This document shows positions 36,198 to 50,097 of a stretch of DNA of 64,000 nt, in pieces (within the stretch, counting starts at the first letter, position 1; every line of letters begins with the position of its first letter). The stretch comes from Paralvinella palmiformis (lineage: Eukaryota; Annelida; Polychaeta; Terebellida; Alvinellidae), in the NCBI GenBank assembly GCA_025642065.1, contig JAODUP010000313.1, positions 252,001-316,000 on the forward strand, read 5' to 3'. The notes beneath the pieces are model-generated. The model made no database searches. It saw nothing but the letters and a program-made list of their open reading frames with translations, and had not been told where the DNA came from. A program made the translations under genes and the position numbers.

Positions 36198-37546
36198 ACT
36201 CGAAAAATCATTGTTATTATTGGTTGGTTTTGTGCAAATCTATGTATCATTGTATGGTGGTGGGTGAGTGGAAGGAAATTGAACACCGTGTACACTTTAT
36301 GTAGAATCAATCACGAAGAAATGAATCTCATCGGAGATAAAGTAACATATGACGTGTATGCAATAAATGTTTGTGGTATATTATGGCCAGAGAATGAATT
36401 GACAGCATTTATGAAATTATTTTGGTATAATTTGAGACTTCACACCGTGAATACTCCTTTAATTAAGGATACACTGGTGGAATGAATGTTGGCTTTTATG
36501 TAACTTCATAATAATTTAATATCTCGGGATTAACTGCATCTACGTGATGAATTATTACCGTATGAACAAAATATTATTGTTTTGTTGTCCACAGTGAAGC
36601 GTGGTGTTAAAATATTTAGTGTCCCCCCAAGATGAATTTTATTCCCCAGATATGTCTTAATCTAATGGCATCAAGACTATTTTGCCTATTCAACCCTTTA
36701 ACCTGATTTTTGAGACCACACACTCCACTTGGATGCTGCGTACTATCATAACTCTAGGATGAATATTATCACAAATGCATACTTCTAGAAAGCTAACAGA
36801 TAATAGACATAAAAATATATTTATTAGCAAACCCGCATAAAGTGTATTAATCTGAGTTAAAAAAATTATAACTAACTTGTACATGGCATACAAAATGAGA
36901 CTATTTGATAAAACGGGGGCATTTCATATACATATGTCACATTTAACGGGGAATATTAGTACGAGCTAAATTTTAAAATATTAGGTGGTTGGGTGTAATT
37001 AAAGAAATAAACGGTTGGGTGATGGGGTTAGGAAATAATTAAATTGTGGGAGATGGGGAGTAAAAAAAGAGCCTCCTGTCAGCAACATACAATTATTTCT
37101 GGAATAACCTTCATTGATAATTTGATACAAATATACTCTTTAACTGTTAATAATATATTTGAATATTGCCTTTAAAATGGAAAGATAACATAAAAGGTTT
37201 TATACACCCTCTTGTTTTCGAAAAATATTTTATAAAATAAATCGATATAATTAAAATGTTGATAAAATATAGAGTACACTTTATACACATAACGCAATAC
37301 ACTACATAAATTACCCCGATATGTTAGACTAAAACTAAAACATCATTCCACGAACGAGAAGAATAATATATGAATCACTTTTGGCCGTGAATAATATTTT
37401 AAAAACTGAGTACAATTTATTAACACTATTTCTAAAGTCAGAGTGGTAATGACCTGATAAAAATACAGAATAAAAAATAGGATTATAACCATTAATACAC
37501 TTAAATCTTTTAATAGCAATACATTGTATTGTGTCATAGAAACAGA
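36198..37546. other. intergenic, nothing firm
   Basis: The open frame at 36264-36485 could belong to the same remnant as the THAP-like fragment but has no recognised motif. Confidence 0.4.

Positions 37547-37594
<48 letters not shown>
37547..37594. repeat. (AT)24 microsatellite
   Basis: Uninterrupted AT dinucleotides. Confidence 0.95.
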
Positions 37595-37599
<5 letters not shown>

Positions 37600-40006
37600 T
37601 GTTTGTTAATATTTAAATATATTTATGAAGATAATTGACTGATATTTAAATCGTAATGATACAATCACCTGTAGAAACGTAAAAATGAGTGATAGTTTGC
37701 CTAACAAAGACATGAATCATTGCGAGAAGGCCAAAACTTCAGTTGTTATCAGCCTTAAATTGACCAAGAATAAAAATACTGGTTCAAATGATGTCCGTTA
37801 CAGCGCGTTTTAAATTTAGATTCGACCTTACTCATAACAACGATATATGACTGTATATTACAAACAAAAGATCAAGAGGGGTGATGTCAAAACGTTGTAT
37901 TATCGTCACTTTTTATTTTTAAATAGGATGTTTCCGAGATGCAGTTAATATGACTGTATCTCTGGGCTGTTTCATTCATTAATAAAAGGTTTTAGTTAGA
38001 TCAGTTCATTTTTCTAGTAAGTAGACTAACGACCATATTCCTGAAACAAAAGACTATTTTCTAGGTACCGATGGCTATTTATTGACAACTTTAATACAAC
38101 AACAAAAAATGGCAATTGTAGAGCGACAAGGAGACTAAGTGTTAAGTCTATTGTAAGCAGTTGATAATTGATAGTAATTACCAAAGCAAATTACCGACAT
38201 AAAGTAATTCAAACATGGTACTACTTTATTTGCGTAGAGATCTGATGTAAGCGAATCGTCATGGCGTCTGACAATATTACGTGAAATATCGTATGAAATT
38301 CTGTTTTGTCTTTTTACGGAAGTATTATCCCTGCAAATATGCATGACACTGTTTGTAGAGATGATCGACACACACGCACGCACGCGTGCATACAAGCACA
38401 CACACACGCACACCACGAACACAGTGGGAGACGGGGGGGGGGGGGAGTACGACCATCCCGGAAGCTGAGAGTCAGACAAATCTAAATAAAGTGACATCGT
38501 CAGACTATTATAGCTACAGGAAACGGATCTTAATCTGGATCAGCTACAAAAAGTACTATTCCTGATACGGCATAAAGGTTAGAGAATGTAACTTATATAG
38601 GCTACAACTTGCTCATTTATTGACGGATTAATTGCTAGTCTAAATGGCGCCAGTCTGTCTGCTAGACCAAGTTTTTTACACCACTTTATCTTCTTTAATT
38701 TTCCAACCTCAGCTTAAGCCATCTCAGCCGGTATTACTCGTTCATTATCGTACCTCCCTCCGTCTAACTTTAGTGGGATTTTTTTTCTAGATCCAGTGGC
38801 TGTTTTTGATGTAACATTGATAGTACCTACCCCCCTCTCCGCTACACCTGCCTACCTACCTAACTAACTAGCTATCTATCAGGAAGAATTCGTTAACGTA
38901 GATTTTCTCGCTCACCTGTTGAAGTGTCGCACCTGATCATAGACCGAACACCTACTATGTAAACAAGCTGTTTGGGGCTTTCGACGGGCAGTTCTGCATA
39001 CAACTGGAGGTTATAAAGAAATGGGTAGCTAGGAATATGACTAATGAATTCTCTTCTTTAACTAGTAAATAACTTGGCTGACCGGATTAGACAAGTTGTA
39101 CTGCTTTAGTGTAGTATTTAAGCTCGTAACTTCGGTATAAATTAGATAATTTAAGTTAATTAAAATTATTTATTTATAGAAGTGTTTCCTTTTTTTCAAA
39201 ATGTCTATAATTCTAACATTAAAAATTAACTCATTAATTTTTATTATAATATTTGCAAGCCTTACCTGTGAATAAAAAAATATTTATCCACATACATATG
39301 AAGTACACTCAAAGAAAACTAATTAATATGGCGCTAGAAAATCAAATATTATTATTATTATTATTATTATTATCAACATTAGATGGAATTGGTTATTCGC
39401 ACAGAAATGTTTAGATAGGTTTTTAGTAATTAACAATAATTCCGACGATATAATTTCGGAGAAAAGCCTTTGTCAAATCTCAGTAAAATTGTTTCATTAC
39501 AAAATGCTTTATAAAGATCGTGTGTAGCAAATATGTCCAACCATCAAATCGAAATGGATTCAGGGAATTTGTTAATTGTTGACGAATCAGTCCGGTAACG
39601 AAAATTCTTTGCTGGCGAACACCTCCAGGGTCTAACCGGAAACTCCAAATCATCGCCTACATTATGACGAATTCGAAACAATTCTTCATTTAAAAAATCT
39701 TTGATGACAATATTTTAACACGATAAATCATTAAATGTAACGTACTGGACATAGCTGTTTAAGGACGATAGGTGGCAGCACCGATCGAAAGAAACCGTTT
39801 GAGAAGAAGGGTGGATAAAAGTTAAAGGAGGATTGTGTATTATATAATTAATAGACTGATTTAGTCTCAAAACTAGCCAAATATTAGGGAAACATCCAAC
39901 AAACACAGTTATAAGAAAGTTTCGAACTCCGAATCTGGAGATTAGCAGGACAAATCTCTAATCAATGTGCTATGGGGGTGTCGTTTATTATTGTTGTAGT
40001 TATTAT
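37595..40006. other. intergenic, nothing recognised
   Basis: A CA/CG-rich stretch at about 38368-38415, a G run at 38433-38446 and a TTA run at 39349-39374 are the only features seen. Confidence 0.5.
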
Positions 40007-40041
40007 TAGTAGTAGTAGTAGTAGTAGCAGTAGTAGTAGTA
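40007..40041. repeat. (GTA)n microsatellite
   Basis: About 11 GTA units with one GCA variant. Confidence 0.9.
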
Positions 40042-40160
40042 TTTTACGTTCTATCGAAAAGAAATATCTTAGAACATAACTAATAAAAGAGAATAATTCC
40101 TATAGAGAGCCCCTTTAGAAGTAGAACATGCATTAGATCACGTCCGTTGTATTATTCTAC

Positions 40161-41397
40161 TTGTACTAACAGTGAACAACGACTAACGTGTACTAACAGT
40201 GAACAATGACTAACATGTACTAAAAATAAACAACGACTAGCATGTACTAACAGTGAACAACGACTAACATGTACTAACAGTGAACAACGACTAACATGTA
40301 CTAACAGTGAACAACGACTAACATGTACTAACAATGAACAATGACTAACGTGTACAAACAGTGAACAACGACTAACGTGTACAAACAGTGAACAACGACT
40401 AATGTGTACTAACAGTGAACAATGACTAACGTGTACTAACAGTGAACAACGACTAACGTGTACTAACAATGAACAACAACTAACATGTACTAACAGTGAA
40501 CAACGACTAACATGTTCTAACAGTGAACAATGACTAACGTGTATTAACAATGAACAACGACTAACGTGTACTAACAATGAACAACGACTAACGTGTACTA
40601 ACAATGAACAACGACTAAAGTGTACAAACAGTGAACAACAACTAACGTGTACTAACAGTAAACGACTAATATGTTTTAACAGTGAACAACGACTAATGTG
40701 TACTAACAGTGAACAATGACTAGCGTGTACTAACAATGAACAACGACTAACGTGTACTAACAATGAACAACAACTAACGTGTACAAACAGTGAACAACGA
40801 TTAGCATGTTTTAACAGTTAACAACGACTAACGTGTACTAACAGTGAACAACGACTAACGTGTCCTAACAATGAACAACGCTTAGCATGTTTTAACAGTT
40901 AATAACGACTAACATGTACTAACAGTTAACAACGACTAACGTGTACTAACAGTGAACAACGACTAACATGTACTAACAGTGAACAACGACTAACGAGTAC
41001 TAACAATAAACAATGACTAACGTGTACAAACAGTGAACAACGACTAATGTGTACTAACAGTGAACAATGACTAACGTGTACTAACAGTGAACAACGACTA
41101 ACGTGTACTAACAATGAACAACAACTAACATGTACTAACAGTGAACAACGACTAACATGTTCTAACAGTGAACAATGACTAACGTGTATTAACAATGAAC
41201 AACGACTAACGTGTACTAACAATGAACAACGACTAACGAGTACAAACAGTGAACAACGACTAACGTGTACTAACAGTAAACGACTAATATGTTTTAACAG
41301 TGAACAACGACTAACGTGTATTAACAGTGAACAACGATTAGCATGTTTTAACAGTTAACAACGACTAACGTGTACTAACAGTGAACAACGACTAACA
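40161..41397. repeat. 27-bp minisatellite, about 46 copies
   Basis: Unit of the form GTGTACTAACAGTGAACAACGACTAAC, split here for reading as GTGTACTAACAGTG + AACAACGACTAAC. Because 27 is divisible by 3, long open frames appear on the minus strand (LVHVSRCSL repeated), but they are products of the unit and not genes. A run of variants is present twice, about 645 bases apart. Confidence 0.95.
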
Positions 41398-42219
41398 TAG
41401 GTCATACCCATACTAACTGTTGTCAGGGTCTCATCTTTAAGTGACTAACATATTAAACAAACATCTCACATAAACTCTCATTAGACCATATCTTGTCTAT
41501 AAGGCTCCCAGATAATGGCCGTCAGTACCAACTATTTACCACAAACAATAGATTTACTACACAGAACAATGAACTCTCACCGGTTTGGAATAGAAACTTT
41601 GAATTTATTATAGAACGAGACAGTTTTCCCCCATTTAACCATCTTTATATATTACCAGATACACTTACACTTATCCATATAATATCGACATCCAATATAC
41701 ATTTAAAGCAAATAACCAACGATTAATATACAGTAGCAACAAGTATTATTTATTTATTTATTAAAATACATTTCCCACTTTAATTACGACAAGAAATAAA
41801 CAATTTAAAGACTAGAAATAAATTAGAAACAAATATATATAATTAAGTAAATGGTATTTGTAAATGTGATTATTGTTTACACGTCAACAGACAATCAATT
41901 ATGATATATTAGAGCCATGTCAAATATGGCTAGTTATATACGATCCTTATTTAACATCTAATAACTGTATATTATTTGTATAATTATTTTGTGATAATTA
42001 AATATTTTTAATTTAACTGAACTAACGTTTGTATAGTTAAAATACAGTATGTAACCATCTGGATAATGCCACGCCTCAGATTTTTTTTAAATCACTCGAC
42101 TTGTAAATGATCCAGATTCTACACAAAAAAAGTCTGTCGTTTGAGTCCTGAGTAAATCTATTTAGTCTTATTGATCATGGCCATTTATTGATTTACAGAA
42201 TAATAGTAATAGGGTGCAG
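41398..42219. other. intergenic, nothing supported
   Basis: AT-rich, between the 27-bp minisatellite and the TG/CG microsatellite. An open frame at 41493-41726 contains NNELSPVWNRNFEFII, which looks like part of a C2 domain but has no splice sites to support an exon. Confidence 0.4.
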
Positions 42220-42365
42220 GTGTGTGTGTTTGCGTGCGTGCGTGCGTGCGTGCGCGCGTGCGTATATATATGTGTGTGTGTGTGCGTGTGTGCGTGCGTG
42301 CGTGCGTGCGTGCGTGTGCGTGCGTGCGTGCGTGTGTGTGTGTGCGTGTGTGCGTGTGTGTGTGT
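42220..42365. repeat. (TG)/(TGCG) microsatellite
   Basis: Alternating purine-pyrimidine stretch of TG and CG steps, about 145 bases, interrupted once by TATATATA. Confidence 0.9.
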
Positions 42366-42628
42366 GGCGAATAAGACAAATTGTAATTTTAATATTATGA
42401 ATGTTCTGAGTATCTCTTTTTAGCTAACAGCTGTTTTGTTAGTTTATAGTATCAGCTTAGCTCTATCTGTTAGTACTAGTCTACACTATACCTGTAGTTC
42501 GTGTGGTTTTCGCCAGATGGCGAGTGTGTTTCTTACAATGAAGGAAATGTAAATAGCCTTTAGGATTAGGCTGGCAACTTATTGTAAAGTAATTATCTGA
42601 TGTATCAATTATTATTTAGTGATTCATA

Positions 42629-44029
42629 GTACTTGTGACTGACGTCGTATTTCTGACTGACATTGTACTTGTGACTGACGTCGTACTTATGACTGACATT
42701 GTACTTATGACTGACATCGTACTTCTGACTGATATTGTACTTCTGACTGACGTCGTACTTCTGACTGATATTGTACTTCTGACTGACGTCGTACTTCTGA
42801 CTGATATTGTACTTCTGACTGACGTCGTACTTCTGACTGATATTGTACTTGTGACTGACGTTGTACTTATGTGACTGACATTGTACTTCTGACTGATATT
42901 GTACTTGTGACTGACGTCGTACTTCTGACTGATATTGTACTTCTGACTGACGTCGTACTTCTGACTGATATTGTACTTGTGACTGACGTTGTACTTGTGA
43001 CTGACGTCGTACTTCTGACTGATATTGTACTTGTGACTGACGTCGTACTTCTGACTGATATTGTACTTGTGACTGACGTCGTACTTCTGACTGATATTGT
43101 ACTTGTGACTGACGTCGTACTTCTGACTGATATTGTACTTGTGACTGACGTTGTACTTGTGACTGACGTCGTACTTCTGACTGATATTGTACTTGTGACT
43201 GACGTCGTACTTCTGACTGATATTGTACTTGTGACTGACGTTGTACTTCTGACTGATATTGTACTTGTGACTGACATTGTACTTGTGACTGACGTCGTAC
43301 TTCTGACTGATATTGTACTTGTGACTGACGTCGTACTTCTGACTGATATTGTACTTGTGACTGACGTCGTACTTCTGACTGATATTGTACTTGTGACTGA
43401 CGTTGTACTTGTGACTGACGTCGTACTTCTGACTGATATTGTACTTGTGACTGACGTCGTACTTCTGACTGATATTGTACTTGTGACTGACGTTGTACTT
43501 GTGACTGACGTCGTACTTCTGACTGATATTGTACTTGTGACTGACGTCGTACTTCTGACTGATATTGTACTTCTGAATGACTGACGTTGTACTTCTGACT
43601 GTCATTGTACTTATGACTGACATTGTACTTCTGACTGACGTCGTACTTCTGACTGATATTGTACTTGTGACTGACGTTGTACTTCTGACTGACATTGTAC
43701 TTCTGAATGACTGACGTTGTACTTCTGACTGTCATTGTACTTATGACTGACATTGTACTTCTGACTGACGTCGTACTTCTGACTGATATTGTACTTGTGA
43801 CTGACGTTGTACTTATGACTGACATTGTACTTCTGAATGACTGACGTTGTACTTCTGACTGATATTGTACTTCTGACTCACATTGTATTTCTGATTGACA
43901 TTGTACTTCTGACTGATATTGTACTTCTGATTGACATTGTACTTCTGACTGACATTGTACTTCTGACTGACAATGTACTTCAGACTAACGTTGTACTTCT
44001 GACTCACGTTGTACTTCTGACTAATTTCG
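42629..44029. repeat. 18-bp minisatellite, about 78 copies
   Basis: Two main unit types alternate: GTACTTCTGACTGATATT and GTACTTGTGACTGACGTC (or ...CGTT). Much of it is therefore a 36-bp dimer. Open frames of up to 406 codons exist on both strands only because 18 is divisible by 3. The second type carries TGACGTC, the core of a CREB/ATF site without its last base. Confidence 0.95.
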
Positions 44030-44330
44030 TAAAATTAACGGATGACTGACAATCTGACTCAGTATTTAGTGGAGAATCAGGTTCCGTCTCCATATTCCGT
44101 TTTTTTTTTAAATTCTGGATCCGACCGGATATCTAAAGAATCTGGATTGCTGTTAAATTTCATCGTAATTATTAGTCTTTCCAAGAGCGCTGACATGTGT
44201 TGAAAGTCAATGGAATTCCTTCTGAAGCAACGACATCCCTCAAGGAGCAATATGACTTCTCCAACAACGATGACATCCTTGTAACAGCTACGACATCTAT
44301 CCCGGATCAAAGATTTCTATAATCGGCAGT

Positions 44331-45200
44331 AATGCGAAAATAGGGATCCGACTTTCGGTGTAATACCTCTCTCTATCCGGCCATCCGATGCGGGCGTCTG
44401 ATCGAGTTCATTAATATGGATCCATTTATCCGGAACGGGAACCAGTGAAACCGACTACTGTAATATCTACTAGCCACGATCCGGGAGATCTAATCAAGGT
44501 GATGGGTAATTTATCGGCTTTGAGTGGCCAGCGGCAGCCAGCACTACCTTTGTGTGGAGTTTATTGCGCTAATTAACGAGCCGACTATCTGGCATCCTTT
44601 ATTAACCAACTGCACAAATTACTGGCGAACGTCAGCGTACTGCGGTTCGGCCACAATCTACATCGTAACTCTTTGATAATCGGCAACAAAAAGTGGCCCA
44701 GATCTTACACCTGATGAGAAATGACTTTTTTATTTCGCCCGCTTTGGGTCTAATCACGTGTAAACATTCATTTAGCGGCCGATGCTTAAGCGGATTAAAT
44801 GTTAGTTTTATTTTCGGTATTTAGGGGGTTTTTTCCTCCAGCTACAGAATGCCGATTTGTGCTGGAATAATCCACGAATTATACGAGAAATTACGCAAAC
44901 AAGCCAACCACTGGCGGTGCCATTAGAAATTTCAAGACCATTTTATTTCATTTCTTTAGCCTCGCCTTATCTTTCCTATTTGTTGGCCTTCAGTTGGCCA
45001 TGTTTCTTTTTTCTTTCCCTTATCAGTGATCGTTTCTACTAATTTCAGCGCCGATGTAGAAGGTGTTTCGTTTCTTTTTTTCTCCCTTTCTTTTCGTTCC
45101 CTTTCTCTTCTTTGCTGACATTGTATGATTAATGGAGGGAATGGATTTGAACGGCGCTATCTGCCACTATTTATGTACAAATATTGTGAGTTCCGATTAA
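44331..45200. promoter_or_regulatory. candidate regulatory island (non-repetitive, GC-richer)
   Basis: This stretch is less AT-rich than its surroundings, free of simple repeats and without coding signal. It contains CTAATTAACG and TAATCACGTGTAAACA (homeodomain, E-box and forkhead-like words). Call rests on composition and motif words only. Confidence 0.25.
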
Positions 45201-47740
45201 TTTTTTGCTTACTTCTTACAAGTACGAAGCTTCCTGGTAGCGTTCGGTCTTGACAACTCAACTCAGATTATGTTTGCGTTGTGGACGCGTCACGTGATAT
45301 ACATTAAAAATTGGCGACTTAATTGGCCTTTATCATTGTGTGCAGTGATGGAGCAACACTAATGACGTCCGAGTGCGTATCTCTGGGTGTCTTTCTATGT
45401 ATAACATGAGTTAAGTTTATAATTATTCATCCTTTTCTACGGTATGTTTTTATTTTCTATATTAACAGAATCTTTTCATCTACATACTTGAATTCATTAA
45501 AAAGAAACTCTGAAAAGGTTAAATATGAGCTACTTAAAAATGATATAATTAATGTTAACAATAAAAACCAATTATAATTAAATAATATTTAATACGGGTC
45601 AATATTTTCAGGACTGCGACCTTTAATCAATAATAACAACAGTAATAAAAAAGAAATCGCTACCTTTCCCATTAGGCTATCATCCTCTTTATGTATTCAG
45701 TCTATAAGCCAGTTATGGTACAATGAGAAGTTCAGGATCGATTCGCAAAGTTTTATTCCATGCCGCTATCTAGAGGTTGCATTAGGCAATAATATCGTTT
45801 GTTTCATTTTATTTAACATAAGTATATCAAATATTTTAGATTCAATGTTTCGTTCGGCAAATCGGCATTTTCATTAATAAATATTCAGATACCTGTCAGC
45901 CATAAATTCCTTCTATATCGCTCGGTTACCAATTACTTTTCCTCATCAAAATTCGCTTACAGTGTTCGGTGGCCAACCAATGTGAGACGCACTTGATGTA
46001 AACCAGGAAGTACTAACTCTGACCCCGGTGACCTGTTTATACCGAGTACACAGGGCCGAGTATTGAGATCATGCGTGGGAAAGTGATCTGGACTTGCGAG
46101 AGATCTTGGAATATGTCTTTGACCTTCCCGGCCTCGGCAATTGGTCGTAATATATACTAGGACCTAACTTAATGCCAAAACCTCTATACTGCCATTATTC
46201 TGTTATGCAGACCACCCCGACAGACGTCGACAGACGATGATCGCTTCGATGTCGAAAAGACTTATTGGGGCTAATTCGGTAGGAGCGAAATTAGCCCGGA
46301 CATACGTCGGTATTCTTCCCAGATAATCCTACTGACTCATTGTGGGTGGGTGATAAAGAGTGGTGAACTAGAAACTAGGAGATCCTCGATATGATTCAAT
46401 CAAAAAGGCTCCTCAGTTATAAACAAATTATGTGTGCTAATTGTGGTAGAATATTATTAATGATATGCTTATAAAGAGTATACTCCGCGGAATATTGGTA
46501 TTTTTTCTACATCTTACAGGTGTTCTAGAGGACAAAGGTCAAATTAGCCAATTTCTGACAACTAAAAAATCCCAATTTATACAAAATGATTGTATGACGA
46601 TACAAAGTAAGCAATTACTATTCTTATTTCATCACATTGTTTCTTTTCGTTTCTCGCTAAAATATTTACTTAGAGAAGCAGTCGATGGCGACATCTCAAG
46701 GATGATGCAGTTAAAACAAAGATTAGAATTGCTGAATGATCAATATTATTTAATCGAAAAACATCCATAGATATATTTGTTTTCAAATCGTAACCCGGAT
46801 GTTACTGTACTAAACCCACCATCATCATATTAGTTGAGTCGAGACAAGGATACTTATACTAATAGCTGATTGGATAACTTTCTCATAATGAGGTTCATAT
46901 ATAAATATTTAGATTTGTAAATTTTGAAATGGATGTCATGTTTCATAACCAATCAAAATAATGTCCGAAGAATTTGTTCGAATTATAATATATCCAAGTA
47001 TTTGTTACTATACGAGATGCATCATTCTCAATTCGCTGAAGACTAGTAATTGAGAATAATTATAACCTATACAAGATAAACAAAGGCAAGAATGATATTG
47101 TAAACAGTTGCTTCTTGTGACAATAATTATTTATACGATGTTAGGAGGCGGCTTATCATATTGATGACACGTTCATTCATTTTAATATTTTCCCATAAAT
47201 AATCCTTAATGTTTAACTGACCCATTAGTCATATTAAAAGAATCACTAATATGTCATCCTGGTACTTTTATGGATTTGTTATAATGCGATTATACGAAAT
47301 AGATCATATTCTGTTTTATCATCATACAATAATTAATTGTTTAGGTGGACGCTAACAGCTTGTTCTATATTTTTGACAGAAATAATAAATTCGAGATCGA
47401 CTTCTAACTGTTTATAAGATTACAGTCCAAGCGGAGATTTTTAGTAATGATTTTATGATAACTTTTTCGTGGAATTTGGGAAAATATCCAAATATAATTA
47501 TGATTTAAGAATCTGACTTTTATTTAGTACAGTGTTAATAACAGCGAATATGGCCCCTTAATTACCCTTCAGTGATTTCATCTTATATATTTAAAATTTA
47601 GGGTCAAGTTACATGTAAACAACAGACGTTTGGCTGTTTCTCACCTCCATTAACGATGAGTCTCTTCACAATGAAGATGGCACTGAGTACAACATTATAC
47701 GGACATTGGCATTGAAATCTCATTATGATAAGGTTGAGGC
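45201..47740. other. intergenic, with a GC-richer patch at 46000-46330
   Basis: No gene seen. The patch at 46000-46330 is free of repeats and contains GCGTGGGAAAG, a fit to the CSL/Su(H) site RTGGGAA. The rest is AT-rich. Confidence 0.35.

Positions 47741-47783
<43 letters not shown>
47741..47783. repeat. (AAT)n microsatellite
   Basis: About 14 AAT units, uninterrupted. Confidence 0.9.
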
Positions 47784-47843
47784 GTTGTCATCATCATGGT
47801 CATTGTCATTCTCTTACCAAGGATTATAAAGTATAACTTTATT

Positions 47844-48432
47844 ACACAATCTAGTCAGTTTATTGTGTATATACATAACACTACACAATCTAGTCAGTTT
47901 ATTGTGTATATACATAACACTACACAATCTAGTCAGTTTAGTGTTTATATACATAACACTACACAATCTAGTCAGTTTATTGTGTATATAAATAACACTA
48001 CACAATCTAGTCAGTTTATTGTGTATATACATAACACTACACAATCTAGTCAGTTTAGTGTTTATATACATAACACTACACAATCTAGTCAGTTTAGTGT
48101 TTATATACATAACACTACACAATCTAGTCAGTTTATTGTGTATATAAATAACACTACACAATCTAGTCAGTTTATTGTGTATATACATAACACTACACAA
48201 TCTAGTCAGTTTAGTGTTTATATACATAACACTACACAATCTAGTTAGTTTATTGTGTGTATATACATAACACTACACAATCTAGTAAGTTTATTGTGTA
48301 TATACATAACACTACACAATCTAGTAAGTTTATTGTGTATATACATAACACTACACAATCTAGTAAGTTTATTGTGTATATACATAACACTACACAATCT
48401 AGTAAGTTTATTGTGTATATACATAACGCTAC
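47844..48432. repeat. 39-bp minisatellite, about 15 copies
   Basis: Unit ACACAATCTAGTCAGTTTAT + TGTGTATATACATAACACT. Units differ at a few set positions (TATTGTGTAT or TAGTGTTTAT; ACATAA or AAATAA); the last five copies all have TAGTAAG in place of TAGTCAG. The frames across it are repeat artefacts. Confidence 0.95.
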
Positions 48433-49118
48433 AGCACTGACTGTTTTAAAAACGCCGATTTTCAGTTCCTTAGCTATCAAAGACAGACAAAGAGTATCAC
48501 CATTTTTTAAGCCTGTACATAAGAACTCTTGCCATAAAAGAGAGAAACGTATATTCATTTAAACTTTCTTTATGCCTATCTTTGTCGGGGAAGTAATATA
48601 TTAATAAGCAGATAACTGTAATTAAAAAATATAGTAGCGTTTTTATAGAAGATTCTTTGACATACCTCTACCAGTACGGGGGTTAATGAGTGCAATAGCT
48701 TCCTCGTTAACTGTTTCCGGTTTATTCCGTCTATATGGGTCAAAATTTCCAACCCTCAGTACTTTACTTTCCTGTATGCGTTTTCCTTTCTTGCGTGCAT
48801 TTTCCTTTCCGGTATGCGTTTGCGTGAAGCTTGTATATCGGTGCTTATGCGCGAATTAATCGTTGATAAAATTATAAATAAAAAATTTAAACGCTAGTAC
48901 AAGACAAAGTTACTGAGGACAAAAAACCCTGTTAGTTTGTCTTACAATCTCTAATTGTTGTTCTTTATGTGGAAAATTACCTCTAACCTGTTACAGTGGT
49001 TTGTGAAATTGTGTTAACATCAGAGAGAGAGAGAAAAATGTAACAATTTCTGGGCTAAATAAGTGAACACAGTCTAAGCTGATAGAGTGATTGTTGCAAA
49101 ACAATAAACGTACTATAC
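48433..49118. other. intergenic, nothing recognised
   Basis: No gene or repeat family seen. Confidence 0.5.
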
Positions 49119-49216
49119 GCACGCTTGCGTGAACTCACACACGCACACGCGCGCACACACACACACGTGTGCGCGCGCGAATACGCATACACACACAGAT
49201 ATACACACACACAGAT

Positions 49217-49247
<31 letters not shown>

Positions 49248-49375
49248 CGCATAAAAGCATATACGTATATCATATAACTAAGTAAACACCTATGTATGAT
49301 ACGTGTGTGTGTGTGCATGCGTGCGTGCGCGATCGCGCGTCTGTCTGTCTGTATGTCTGTCTGTATGTCTGTCAA
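49119..49375. repeat. CA/CG, GA and GTCT microsatellite cluster
   Basis: (CA)n with CG steps (49119-49230), (GA)n (49230-49247), then (GT)n and (GTCT)n (49301-49375). Confidence 0.85.
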
Positions 49376-49589
49376 ATTCCGACTCTGCCAAAATACATAA
49401 TAAGTTTGCTAATCTGTAGCTATAATATAACAATAATATACATCACTAGACATCTTAACTCTAGATAATATAATATTATTGTTAGACTTCTATGTTATCA
49501 ATCTGGGGGAGGGGAGGAAGGTAGGATATTGTGATATTTATTCAACGTTTTTATCATATTAAATCAGATAAATTTATTTATTTCATATT

Positions 49590-49637
49590 TCTAGAGTAGT
49601 AGTAGTAGTAGTATTAGTTGTTGTTGTTGTAGTAGTA

Positions 49638-49668
<31 letters not shown>

Positions 49669-49940
49669 TGATGTTAGTGTAGGAATAGTAGTAGTAGTTG
49701 TTGTTATTGTTGTTGTAATATAATAGTAGTAGTAGTAATAGTAGTAGTAGTATAGTAGTAGTAGTAGTAGTAGTAATTCAAGTAGGAGAGTGGTGGTAGT
49801 AGTAGTAGTAGTGGTAGTTAATGCCTTGGATCACAGATCACTACCACCTGATTTCGAATCTCGGCGTGCGCATATCTGAAGGGTGTTTCATCTTTGACTT
49901 CGCTTCAGTAGTAGTAGTAGTAGGAGTAATAGTAGCATAG

Positions 49941-49976
<36 letters not shown>

Positions 49977-50097
49977 GTAATAGTAGTAGTAGTAATAGTA
50001 GTAGTAGTAGTAATAATAGTAGTACTAGTAATAGTAGTATAGGTGGTGGTGGTGGTAGTAGTAGTGGTGGTGGTGGTGGTGGTGGTGGTGGTTATGT
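49590..50097. repeat. (GTA)n/(GTG)n trinucleotide tract interrupted by a SINE piece
   Basis: About 500 bases of GTA, GTT and GTG triplets. The tract is broken at 49818-49905 by a fragment of SINE family B. Confidence 0.9.
49818..49905 (+). mobile_element. SINE family B, middle fragment (copy 3)
   Basis: GGATCACAGATCACTACCAC, TTTCGAATCTCGGCGTG and CATATCTGAAGGGTGTTTCA match the copy at 13874 from its B-box side to TCTTTGACTT.GCTTCA. The A-box start and 3' tail are missing. Confidence 0.7.

Noticed and set aside
40152..41222. Open frames of 203 and 98 codons in the 27-bp array
   Set aside because: Repeat artefacts, same reason, with unit-derived LVHVSRCSL only.
41493..41726. Possible C2-domain exon (LSPVWNRNFEFII)
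   Set aside because: Only one short motif matches, the flanks have no fitting splice sites, and no neighbouring exon of a C2 gene was found.
42605..43825. 406-codon open frame (minus) and overlapping long frames over the 18-bp array
   Set aside because: Unit length divisible by three makes any stop-free unit an open frame; sequence is purely repetitive with no domain.
47706..48562. Open frames across the 39-bp array
   Set aside because: Repeat artefacts in both strands.
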